Shown here piece after piece: positions 37,166-48,200 of a stretch of DNA of 64,000 nt. The stretch is from Alitta virens (lineage: Eukaryota > Annelida > Polychaeta > Phyllodocida > Nereididae). Position 1 is the stretch's first letter, and each line of letters opens with the position of its first letter. A program made the translations under genes and the position numbers. Location: the NCBI GenBank assembly GCA_932294295.1, contig OW028573.1, positions 18,868,155 to 18,932,154 on the forward strand, in the 5' to 3' direction. The notes under the pieces are model-generated. The model saw only the letters and a list, made by a program, of their open reading frames with translations, searched no databases and was not told the origin of the DNA.

Positions 37166-37265
37166 GGATGCAAACTTTGCATAATTCATTATTCACAACA
37201 TTGCAATTATATACAAACTGAATTATGAAATAATAAACTGATACTAACGTTGTTTGGAAAATAAT
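37166..37265 (+). repeat. Dispersed repeat family B, copy 2
   Basis: It is the same orientation as copy 1 and 585 bp downstream. ATGCAAACTTTGCAT corresponds to the palindromic block, then come the identical 18-mer ACAACATTGCAATTATAT and AATAATAAACTGA. The pair could be two insertions or the two ends of one longer element, since the palindromic block reads the same on both strands. Confidence 0.55.
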
Positions 37266-40200
37266 ATGAGAGAATAATTGCCCAAAATTTAACACCTCTT
37301 GAGAATATTATTAATCAAATAATAATCAAATATAATCGTTGCAAAGACTGCATTTCTTTGTGGAGGACATGTAGCACAGATGTAGTTATTTGGAAAGCTT
37401 CCTTGTGTATAACACAACTGTAATTATTTCAAGTATTGGTGAAAGTTTAAGAAGTGTATACTATGTTTTTGGTGAGATGTGAATTCACCTTTTTTTTTCA
37501 CAAAAGTTGATTCAATTTCTAGGGGAATTTCCTTAATGGAAGGCACACGGAATTCGCGCCTCTTTCGCACGTTTTCTGGTTTTTTAAAGCAGTTTTTTTT
37601 TAACATATCACAGCATGAGTTTTATGGATCACAGAGACCTGACAAGCCGGTGTCATCTCATGGCGTTGTTCATGGGTAAAAAGCATCATATTGAAAGATA
37701 CGAGTGTTCGCATACACCTGTAGTCTCTCTAGATCCGTTTTGTGCGTGTTTTTCCTCACACTGTTCAGCTGTAGTTAGACTTTATCAATACCGTAAATTA
37801 GACTTGTATTGTCAATACCGTTAGCAGCCTGGGTGTTTACATCACTATCAACAATATCCAGTGCTAGTTTTATTGTCATCTTAGGTGACATGATTGTGAT
37901 CAAAAATCGTCACAATGAAAGTAGCTCTCTTCCGTCGCCACGCACAATGTGCACTAGACCATGCAGAGTCTGACAACTTTATGACCGGCAGCAATTAAGT
38001 GGAAAATGCCAGCGTTGATGCGTTCATGATGTGCTTGAAGGAAAGGAAGCAATTATGACTCCAGGCATGCCTCCTTTCTTATTTGTTGCTCATGCATATA
38101 GAGGCTTTTCTTTTTAGCAAATTTTAGAGGCAGTAAATTCACATCAGAGGCACTAACCCGAAACACAGATCGCCTACGATAAGGTGAGAGGAATATTCGT
38201 CATCATGTTTTTCGTGCATTAAACCTTAAGAAACATGGGTTCTTTCTGCCACTTTTTCTTATGACCTGGACACAAGGGTCACTTTGCACGCAATGATATG
38301 AGCCGCAGGTGATGAAGAGAGAACTGAGCCTTTCTTTATGTCGCCATAATGACTCGCAATGGTGTGACTGGAATGCTGCATTAGATGTGAGCAACAATGC
38401 GGGTCATAGCAACCGCTTATGCCATCAAGTATTACACACACTGCTGTGTCTGTTATGTATGGTGCCAGTCAATTGGTATCATACCTCTACTATGCTCATA
38501 TGCCTCTTGTTAGTTAAATCAACCAGTGTACAAGACATATGTAAGTTCACCATTAAGACCTTCGGTGAAAAATAAAAAATATATCACCATGTTGAGAGTT
38601 TAGTTGAGGCCAAAACTATGTTGTTTTCGATGGAATGTTTCTGATAATGAGTTGGTCCTAAGTCGAGTTTCCACGATATAACTCTCTCCCCTAACAATTA
38701 TTTCGTGCTCATCAGAGAGCCGTTTCTTGTGCTACAAAGAATAAAGCAGGTTGCTCTGAATCTAGTCAATGGCATTGAAGTTCTACATTCACCAGAGTAT
38801 ACAAGGACCTGAAAGTCTAGAAGTTGCTCATCAAAGATAAATCACGAAGCAGAGCGTAGAACGCAATCAGGGCTGGATGAGGAGGTAAAACAGTCGTCAG
38901 AGTAGATCACAGCTCTGGCCGTGCACCTGCAGGAAGTGTGCAGACCCCCAGATTGCAGTTATCAGCCGCTACTGCCTGGACTAATCACAGGGGCCACTGA
39001 TCCCCTTGCCTTACTCCCGGTACCCAGTCCATCAGAATGTTTTCTACGCTCCCCTGATGCAGATTTATTCAACTCAACCTGAGTTAATTCAAGAGTTGTA
39101 GAAACCTTACGATTTGGTAGTACACTCAGGACTACAACGCACCAACCATAGAAACCCATTGACAAAATATGTTGCAAGTGCGTGGAATGCTTTAAGGCCA
39201 ATCTCCGCCTCATGGATGGCCAGAATCTGATAATGCCACCACGCTGTAATTTTTACTACACTTTGTATCACAGAACGTAAGAGAAATTGTAAAGTGTTGA
39301 TGTGCTCAATAGTTGACAAAAATCTTTCTTTCACATGCAGGCATCAGACGACATATGTTATGCTTCCCACAAAATATGTGTACTATATCAAAAGTCGAGG
39401 CTGTGCAACAAGTGAGTAGGGAGCAGAGCAATGTAAGGGGGCCGTGCTTGGCATAAACATGAGTAGGGAAGGTGGGAAGTGCCGTGATGCGATGCTTAGC
39501 CATTCAGCCAAATGTTTATGGAGTAAGTGTATCGAAAGGATGAGGTTGACAGGGACACTGAGTGTGTCTAGAGATGGGACCTAATCACCAATGCGCTTGG
39601 CTCTGCAGCTCCCAGCATCTCCCAAAGGCCAGTTATCTCCCTGCGGCAGCAGCTCGGCTATATCAACAGAGCCAAACAACCCCACTCAGCCCTCCACCCT
39701 GCCTCTTATTGAAATCCTCAGTTCGCTTGCTCCAACCTTGTAATTTCCTCCACAAGAACGTGGAATCCCCAATTTGATGGCGGCATTGAGTGATGGTGAG
39801 ACTCTCTCATACATGTGCCAGACCATGACAAACAAACACAATTGGCTGCTCAAAACCCAGAGCATCCCTAAGAACGGACGATCAGCAGATCACCAGCTCT
39901 GATTATGCGACAAGTCAGAAAGCGAATGCCAAATGCACTCATGTGTGCTGGAACCCTGCAGATAGTAAACCACTCTAAAGCGGACGAGTCGCTTTGTCAA
40001 TGCTGCTATGACACTATCAAACGAACGTCTAGGCAGCCATGAATGAATGATAACTAGATGGCTATGGTGAGCTTCTCCCCTAATCTCTCTTTTAATGAGA
40101 ATGTCCCCGGTCGATGACAAATGCTGACAAACCATAAAACTATTGAATTTCAAGAAAACTCGGTTTCGGTTTGCTCTGAACAGGAAGTACAATCTGCCAG

Positions 40201-40792
40201 TGGGTATTTGCTGGGATTGAAGGGATATTAAATGCGTTATTGAGGTGAGAAGCAGGTGTCCCGCCTCCATTTCACCATTCAGTACATCAATTTTGCTGGC
40301 GGGAGGCCTTTCCCAAAGTGCCAGGGGATGCTTCGCTCTCTGGATTGCTAAACTTGGGGCTTGGGCCTGGGGGCATTGGTCAAGTCCCAAGGAAACTGTT
40401 TAGCTTCTTTTAACGAAGAAGTGTTGGACAAGGAGTTGGTTGGCAGTGGGCGTTGATTCGTGGCTATGGCTAAAAGAAACCTTTCTCATAAGATAGACTA
40501 GCTGCCAGTTGGCTTCCTGGAGCCAGGCACCACCCCTTCCCCTTCTGGCAAATCTTTACTTCTTTGGTTGTGGCCATGGCTGTGAAAAGCACAGTATAGC
40601 AAACATCACTGGTGCCAAGAAGGGCCCCTGCAGTGCTCCCGGGCCAAGTCAAGTTCATGCTCAATTAGCGCCATTCTCTTGGCAATCACATGCCATTCTT
40701 ATCTGAGAATGGCTTCACATGACATTGCAGTGGGAATGCCAACTCACAACGGATCTACTGGTATTACTTACGTACTAATACATAGCTATTTC

Positions 40793-40807
40793 AAAAGGTC
40801 TGACAGT
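40793..40807. repeat. Target-site duplication, left copy, flanking the SINE
   Basis: AAAAGGTCTGACAGT occurs here and again, identically, at 40994-41008, bracketing a 186-bp insert. A perfect 15-bp duplication starting with A residues is typical of LINE-machinery (target-primed) insertion and implies a fairly young element. Confidence 0.9.
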
Positions 40808-40993
40808 GGTGGGGGGTGATTAGGGCTTTACGTCCTGTATTTCTGCACCAGTTGGGCTAATTAGGACAGGCAGAGACCATGACAATGAGACGAAGGATGA
40901 AACAGCCATCCAACTTAGGCTCGACCGGGAATCGAACCTGGGACCCAGCGGTTGGAAGCCCAAAGCGCTACCTCTAAGCTAGGGCCCCGCCCC
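40808..40993 (-). mobile_element. tRNA-derived SINE, full length, 186 bp
   Basis: The minus-strand 5' end is a tRNA-like head. It has a box A (TAGCTTAGAGG, 40981-40971) and a perfect box B (GGTTCGATTCC, 40938-40928) at the right spacing, so an internal RNA polymerase III promoter is present. The anticodon-loop position reads CTTCCAA (anticodon TCC) and the T-arm is followed by CCCGG, so a glycine tRNA parent is the best guess. The roughly 115-bp body contains no ORF and runs to a G-rich end read as C-rich on the minus strand. The insert is flanked by a perfect 15-bp duplication. It lies in the 19.3-kb intron of the CUB gene, on the same strand as that gene. The family was not identified; mobilisation by a partner LINE is inferred from the class. 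Confidence 0.88.
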
Positions 40994-41008
40994 AAAAGGT
41001 CTGACAGT
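40994..41008. repeat. Target-site duplication, right copy, flanking the SINE
   Basis: Identical to 40793-40807 (AAAAGGTCTGACAGT). It defines the 5' border of the minus-strand SINE. Confidence 0.9.
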
Positions 41009-43335
41009 ATATATAACCTTCACTTCTCTGCGAAGACTAATTCCAGTATTAAACCTACATAATAAGCGAATACACGCACGAGTACGTATTTAAACCTACA
41101 AAAATAAACTTGAAAGCAGTGGTTGTGTATGACAGATATCTTCTGTGGTGTTCCCTGAGGTATTGTGGAAAATTATGGGTATTATTTACACCGGCGATTA
41201 CAACAGTTATGAGAGCATCCTGGGGGAGAGTCATGAAGTTAGGCTGGTGGCTTGAAGTTGCTAACGAGCATGCTAAACCCCACTTGCTGAATATTTCATG
41301 ACATGTTCATCTGTTGAAGCACATTTGAACCCTCTGAGGTTCGATACTGTGCGTGTGCATCCCATTATTCTTGTAATTGGTGCATAACTGTCGAAAAACG
41401 CCCACCAAACGACACTTCTTGAGAAAGTTTTCCCCCTATCTGGAGGTGCAGTCTGTAGCATGTAGAGGGTGATGCAGTGATGGGCCCCTGTCACCCTCCT
41501 GCCCCTCTGCTCATTACTCACGCCTTTTTCTCTTGTTCTTCTGCGTATCATGGACATTCCATCACGCCTTATTACGTTACCATTGACCGCTTTAACTTGG
41601 CAGACTAGAACTCCCTCAGCTTCTATTGTACTCCATTACCAACACTGCTCATCTGATGTACAGACTCAGAATCAATATTAAATCATCAATTTCCTCCAGA
41701 TATGTGGACCCCATGCATCATGATAGAATCACGTGCAGCAACTACGAGATATCTCCAAGTTTGAACTTCAAATTGTAGCCTTACTCTCAATCAGTAAAAA
41801 AGAATTATTTCCATTTCCGTGGCTATATTTGCTTTGCCACCCTCAGGAAATGGAGAAACTGAGGACGTTGTCTGAAGACAAGCGACTCATTAAAGCTCCT
41901 GGTGAAGACAATAGGCTTGTTATGGGGATCTCATGGAGGTCCAGGTGACTTACAAGTCTCCACAACACCAGACTAATTCAATGGAATTGATGCACTTCAT
42001 TTGATTTGACAGTTTGTCTGGGGTGTTTACTCTTGAAGAATCTCTAAAGGGAAATGCAATAAGAACAGCATAATAACTGTCCTTGCTAGTAGCACGCAAT
42101 TTTCACAACAGAAGATTGGCAAACTGACATTGAAGGCAATTATGCGCTATGCGACGTTATCACTCCATTTGAGGCCATTTTAAATTCCAATTTTGCATTT
42201 CGACAGCAACAGCGCACGTGGAAAAGATGCGACAAGTCAGCAGAAATTTGTGAATTCCAACTGAAGCCCTTAAGCCATGAAAATCCCCAGAAGATTCAGG
42301 AGGATGGCATCAGCAGCACTGGCAATGGAATCTGCATCCTGATAATCATGGACCTTTATGTGATGAAAAGGGAACAACAATGCAATGGCACCATCTCCTG
42401 ATCAGCAACTGCCTCAGCACCAGGGCTCAGTATCACAAGCAGCACAAGAATGTGTTTGGCCTGAACATCCAGAATGGCCTTCTCAGTACGGCTTTTGTTA
42501 CCAGCAGCTGACAAATCAAAAAAGCTGAGGTGATTATCAGATGTCAAGCAGACACTCCTCTCCCACACCTTCATTAAGAAACATGTGATGTTCTTGATTA
42601 CCAGCATTGGTAGATATTCGGAGAGACAAGCTGGCCTGATGGGTCTTCCTGCTGTTGCTGAAGCTGTCCTGAACAGGCCTCCAAGCTCCATCAACTTGCA
42701 TCTCTAACAGGAAGCTTTAAGGATCATTGAGGCCAGTTAAGGGTGGTGTCACAGCAAAAGTTGTTGGACAGATAAAAGCATCAGTCAATCTGCAGTCATC
42801 GATCACTTGCAGTTCGTTGCTCTCATAATCAGCTTCTCTGACAGATGTTATTCGTGTCAATATACTCAGGGATTAGACCTGCAATGTAATTTTATCTCTT
42901 TCTATGGAATTTTCAAGAACTTATTAAGATAATGAAAAGTATTGCAACGAAATACAGGTGTCTGGTTTATAATTATTTTGTCCAGGCTCTGTAAGCTTCA
43001 CTATAAAGAGATAACCTCATACAACAAGAATAAACATAAATGGCAAAGGGAATTGAGATCGTCTAGGTGTCAAATTGCGCATATACACGAGGACATTTCA
43101 GGACGTGGGTGTAATTGCTGACAACTCTGAAAAGTGTCTGATAGGTTTAGATTCCACATCTATTTATCATTTTGCAAAGGATTCGGAGCGTCGCCTGCTG
43201 ATCCCAGGCCATTAAATGATCTGACAATTTTTGATGCCAGTGAAAGATACACGAGCATGGTGGTCCCAGGGATATCCGCTCCACTAAGCCGTTTCATATT
43301 GAACAGGCTTTGAACTTGATTCCCCGGGGGTTGGG

Positions 43336-43361
43336 GTCAAACCCTTGCAGTGGGCGCCAAT
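43336..43361 (-). other. Lysine-tRNA-type primer-binding-site-like sequence
   Basis: The minus strand begins TTGGCGCCCACTGCAAGGG and continues GTTTGACC. The TGGCGCCCA start equals the primer-binding-site start of lysine-tRNA-primed retroelements, and the continuation preserves the complement of a tRNA T-stem and loop. Confidence 0.45.
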
Positions 43362-43362
43362 A

Positions 43363-43817
43363 TGTAGTGAGTAATTACCAGAATATATGGTTGTAGCCCG
43401 AGGCCTAGTCTACCCAGAGGGAAATTGCGTGGGCCAGTGGGTCCCTTGGGATGTTTTACCTGAGGAGACGGTCATAGGGACTGAGTCTTCCCCTCGTGCA
43501 CTAACAGCAAAATGGACACGCAGGAGAGCAATTTACCTCGCCCAAGCGCCAAGCCAGCTCTAATCGCCCCTAATGTGCCATGTCACGCATCAGCCCGCAT
43601 CAGCCAGGAATGCCCTGCTTATTGGAATGGTCCAAGCTCTTCCCTTGATTCTGACAAACAGCTCGACCCGCAGCCGCCATCTTCATCTTTTTAACAGAAT
43701 TAGCGGATGGGGCAGAGCATCTCAGGGCATCGCAGAGCATTGCAAACCGACCACCCTGGACGTGCTGTGCACAGATGATGAGTTGGCATGGTGTCTGCCC
43801 TGTGCCTAATTCCTACA
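43363..43817 (-). mobile_element. Possible LTR, 455 bp, minus orientation
   Basis: The ends form TGTAG..CTACA, a 5-bp inverted repeat with TG..CA termini. On the minus strand, two bases beyond the LTR end comes TTGGCGCCCACTGCAAGGG, an excellent lysine-tRNA primer-binding-site candidate. Read on the plus strand it looks like the T-arm, acceptor stem and CCA of a tRNA. The LTR boundary at the other end is chosen only by the inverted repeat. No gag/pol frame is visible at lower coordinates, so the element is a remnant. The opposite orientation is less likely, although TGGTGCTAGAAT at 43820 is weakly primer-site-like. Confidence 0.4.
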
Positions 43818-44903
43818 AGTGGTGCTAGAATGACATGGGGTCAATGAAACTCAACTCAATTTGCTCTGGCCACAAGCCGCGAAGGGCTGGAGGCTGAGCC
43901 TTGGGACCTGGGGCATTCCCTTCTCAATCTTCCACACAGCGTCCTGCACAGCCCTAACCTGCCTCCCTGACCTCACATTGTGGCCTGGATGGGCATCACT
44001 GGGACATCTGATGACCAATCAGGGAGGTCAGAGGGTGCATATTTGGACATGAGTAGCAAACATCATTCAATGAATTTGGACTTCCCACTCAATATTTGCT
44101 GTTTGTGGAGAACATGAAATGCTATATGCGCTCTTTGTTTGAATGCTTTTCTCCTCTGCTACTCAAATATATACTTTTCCAAATGTCGATTTTGGTCTTT
44201 TTTCTCTCAGACATATTTCCAAAAGCAGAGAGCACTTTCATTCTCAAATTTCTGCAGTGATGGATGGAAATTGAAGACCCAGCCTTACTTCGTATATTCC
44301 ACAGAAATGTGAATGATACAAGATCAAAAATTGCAGAACACATAGTTAACTCTGTAAATGTCGAATGCAGAGATCCACTCATTTCTTATTTACGAGGACC
44401 AAGCAATAGCTATTTCGTATATTACATGCCATATGAAATATTCAGCTTTAGATGAAAAGTTACCCATCTAATCACACTATTTCTATTTGTATGATACTAA
44501 AATTTCTCACTATCTTTTGATATTGTTTGCTGCAACACGAAATCATTGAATTAAACGCATGTATATCAAAAATCTAATAAGGCATCCTTGGATGCATTCA
44601 TTTAGATATATCCGCTCAGTCAAGTCCTACAGAATACATGCGCTATCATCATGCTATCATATTACCAAGAGAGAAGCTGCTTCCAGGACACAGTGTATGT
44701 TGAGAGCATTAGCATGTTGTGATATTTCCAATGCAGTTGCATCAACGGTTTCTGCTGCAGATGCTGCACACTGCTATGCATTACTTTAGCTGCCGCAACA
44801 GATCCGTCCTGCAGCAGAAATAGCTGTGACCTCAGAATCCTGCTTTCTCCTGGGGCCCGACCGCTTTAATGACATTTTCTAGAAGTAGGTTACCCACAGA
44901 GGC

Positions 44904-45288
44904 CACGTGACCAGCCCCATACTACGTCACAATCGCCATGGCACGATACAGGCACAGATGGATATACACAGATTGGACAGTCCTTCATTTGCATAAGCCA
45001 TCAAGGGTTGGTTTTGGGCGACAATAGGCATAACTTTGCTTTGACGTCATAATCACAACAATCCCAAGTGACGTCATTGTGATTGTTGTTGTTACGTCAT
45101 ATTTCTGCTTGCTTAAAATTAATATAAAACACCAATCCTGAGCATTAAAAATCTGTTACAGGTGATAATGGGAGAAAAAGTAATAGAGCCTATACAGAGG
45201 GCACTACGACCGCAGCAAATAAAAGGACAATAAGTTGACGTCACTAAACCACAGTTGCGTGGATGACGTCACAATATTGATGATGTCA
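44904..45288. promoter_or_regulatory. Dense cluster of CRE (TGACGTCA) sites
   Basis: Perfect palindromic TGACGTCA occurs at 45042-45049, 45069-45076, 45236-45243 and 45264-45271, with near matches CTACGTCA (44922), TTACGTCA (45092) and TGATGTCA (45281). An E-box CACGTG lies at 44904-44909. One perfect 8-mer per 64 kb is expected by chance, so four in 230 bp is notable. CREB/ATF factors bind this site; function here is inferred. CACTAAAC follows two of the sites, hinting that part of the cluster arose by local duplication. It lies in the large CUB-gene intron and could be an enhancer or an internal promoter. Confidence 0.55.
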
Positions 45289-48200
45289 CTAAACAATACT
45301 TATCTGCTACAGTGACAGTGACCTCTGTTGGTACTTTTCCTCCCTATAGCATTCGAGCAATGTTGCACTACTTAACTGACATTTACTTATTTCATTATAC
45401 ATGTTTCATTATTCATATAATCTATTTCAGAAATGTATTGCGCAAACAAAAACTGCCAATTATGTTTAAAAAGTAAAGCTGTATAAAAAAAAGATGTATT
45501 TATAAGTATTAATAAACAAAGAAAAACCAATAGAAATGTGAGTAGAACGTTATTTGTATCCATATTAATAGTGCATATGAATAAAGATTTGTTTAACAAT
45601 TTGCCATACGGAAAAATAAAACTTGCATCAAACAAGAATAAAACTAACGCCAAACTTTGGCAAAGTATAGATGCACTACTATAACATGAGTCAAAACTGT
45701 AAGCCACAGCAATATTTACGTATGTGTGAGAAAGTTTAATTAAGGCATTCCCAAGGGCGCAGATAATAGAAGAAATGGTATACACGTAGTCTAATCAGAG
45801 CTTCTCACTCATTTCCCGCCAAATATTCGTTCACAATATCACTATTTTGCCATAACTAGATTCACCATGACAATCATCTCACTTGAAGTTTCACTCATAT
45901 AGGATTTTTCTCCATTGAATCGTGATTCAATTTACATAAATACATGAGTTTGTTAGGCGGGGGGCGGATGATCATCTAATATGAAAAGGCATTTATGAAG
46001 GCATTAACTGGCCTATTGTCTCTTGATTACGAGACATCTTGAATGCAACACGGCTTTTCTGTGAGATCTCATTGAATTATTTATCAATGGCGCGGAATTG
46101 TGTAATTAAGACAAGCGAATTAACTGAGGCAGGTTTCGATCTGTCGCCCTCCCCACCTGCGCAATTTCATTCTACTGCAAATATCCGGCCACAAAACAGA
46201 TTAGTCGCCCATCCCGGGGGTATAGACCCCCAGCTTAAGACAAGTTCTAGAGGAATAGGAAATAGATTTTCTGATAGAGAGGTGTTCTGATCTATAGTAT
46301 GAGGCGGTTATCATGCAAAGATTCAATATCTGCAGTGGATCGTCCCCGCGAGGCATCCATTGTCACCGTTGACAGAGCAGCTCCCTGGCTAACCCCCATC
46401 CTTATTTTTTGCCTTTCATCCTACTCCTTGCACCACGCTTCCACAGCCATCCCAGATTAGGCCGAATCAATGAGATCTGGTCGAGCGGAGGCTTGATGAG
46501 CGAGAAGATTTCCTCGGTGGCAGCCTCGTCTCCAGATTGAGTCCAGTGCACATGAGAAGAGTGTCCAGCCTTGATGTGGCCACTTGATCTCCCAAAGATG
46601 GCAGATCGATGACCTCTGGTCATTTCATGATTATACCACAGGCTGGAGGAACACCCTTTCAAGATAATACTTTATAAAGTTAGGTCCCAGCATACAGATA
46701 ATAGCAGACGTACATCAGCACCTTGCTCGATCATCACAAATGACACGAAGGTATACTCTTTTAGTCTGTTCCCAAATAAGCAGAAATTGGATGGCACTAT
46801 ACTAGATCTCTTATATATCAACCAACACTACTTTCCCATCAAAGATGTTTCAGAGCAAAAAGTGCAGGACGAGGGAGCCACAACAAATGAGCCATTCCAG
46901 CTGGCTGACATCCTTTGATAGTAAGGGTAACCAATCCTCAGCAGCCCAAAGAGGACATGTCATTTCGGCAAGCTCTGTTGACTTGTGAAATGCATTCATC
47001 TTGGCTGTAGTAAGCAGGGCGAATGCTAGATGCACTTGTACACACAGAAATCGATGGAGCATCATGCCGGTTACTCATCCCATCTTTGCGGATTACGAGG
47101 TCACGCATGATTGCTCATGGCTATTTTTAGCTCCACAAATTCTCAGATATATCATATAATATTATGTCAGTTGTTATATTTTAGGAGTGCGATATAGGTT
47201 TATTTCAGAGTAATATCATGTAGATTTTCCAAGAAATATTTTAGCACGTTAGAGAAACTAACTGGAAAATGTAAATGTAATTGTTGGATGCCGTTCGCCT
47301 CATAGGTCTCATGCGAGTGCAATGTCATGCATTTATTACCCCATTCATTACTGTCTTGTACATGGATTTGGGGTGTTCTAGCCAAGGTAATTACATACAA
47401 ACGGCTTTCTGTGAAAGGGAAGTTCTCGGCTTAATTTTGCGTCCCACCAATCAATCAAAAGGCAAGACTGACTGCCAATCTAGAGCTCAGTCGGAAGTCT
47501 TTCACTCCATGGCAGCCCTCATATATGGCTTACTGAGATGCGTGGCTTCTTCTTCTTAAGACAATTGTCTCAGTGCTTATCCTGCGCAAACTGACACCCT
47601 CTCAATCCCAAAAACAAAGAATCATAATCGGCCGGCAAACAGGGCACAGACGCTCTAGAGGTATTAGGAGGAAACCCATCGGGGTCTTAACGGAGCTACC
47701 GACAGTCCTATCTCCAAGAGTAAACACTGCTTGACACGTAGTGCTTGACAAACGGCCCAACTCCTCCAGTTTGTGCTTCGCCAGAAAAAACTCTTTTCAA
47801 TTCGCATCATTAGTCTGTCGTAGAGCCGTTAAAAGTTGATAAAGGCCCCTATAGGAAAATGTCGTGCGGAAGGCGCGAAGACAAATTGCTACAAGAGCTC
47901 TGGTCAGGTTTCTTTGCAGCTCATCTATAAGGCGCGTTTGCCCAAATTGAAAGAATTAGTCTGAGAGAGGGTGCAAGCCACTGACCAGGGGATGGCCAGG
48001 CAACTGTTTGGTTGATCTATACAGCCATTTGGTGCAGCAACAAGCTGTGATTAGAGCCATGATGCTCGGACAGCCACGGTGGACAGGCCCATTGGTCAAG
48101 CTCCATACCACACTATGCATACAGCAGCGCCTCTGATGGCAAAATAAATAGCAACCAGCCCATGGGTTGCGTAGTCAGTGGCCAACACTGGAGCCAATGC

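Noticed and set aside
39890..40390. 166-codon frame, minus strand
   Set aside because: No motif or family resemblance; lies inside the large intron and has no supporting splice structure.
40922..40993. Functional tRNA-Gly gene
   Set aside because: The acceptor stem does not pair properly and the sequence is part of a SINE with target duplication, so it is a tRNA-derived head, not a tRNA gene.
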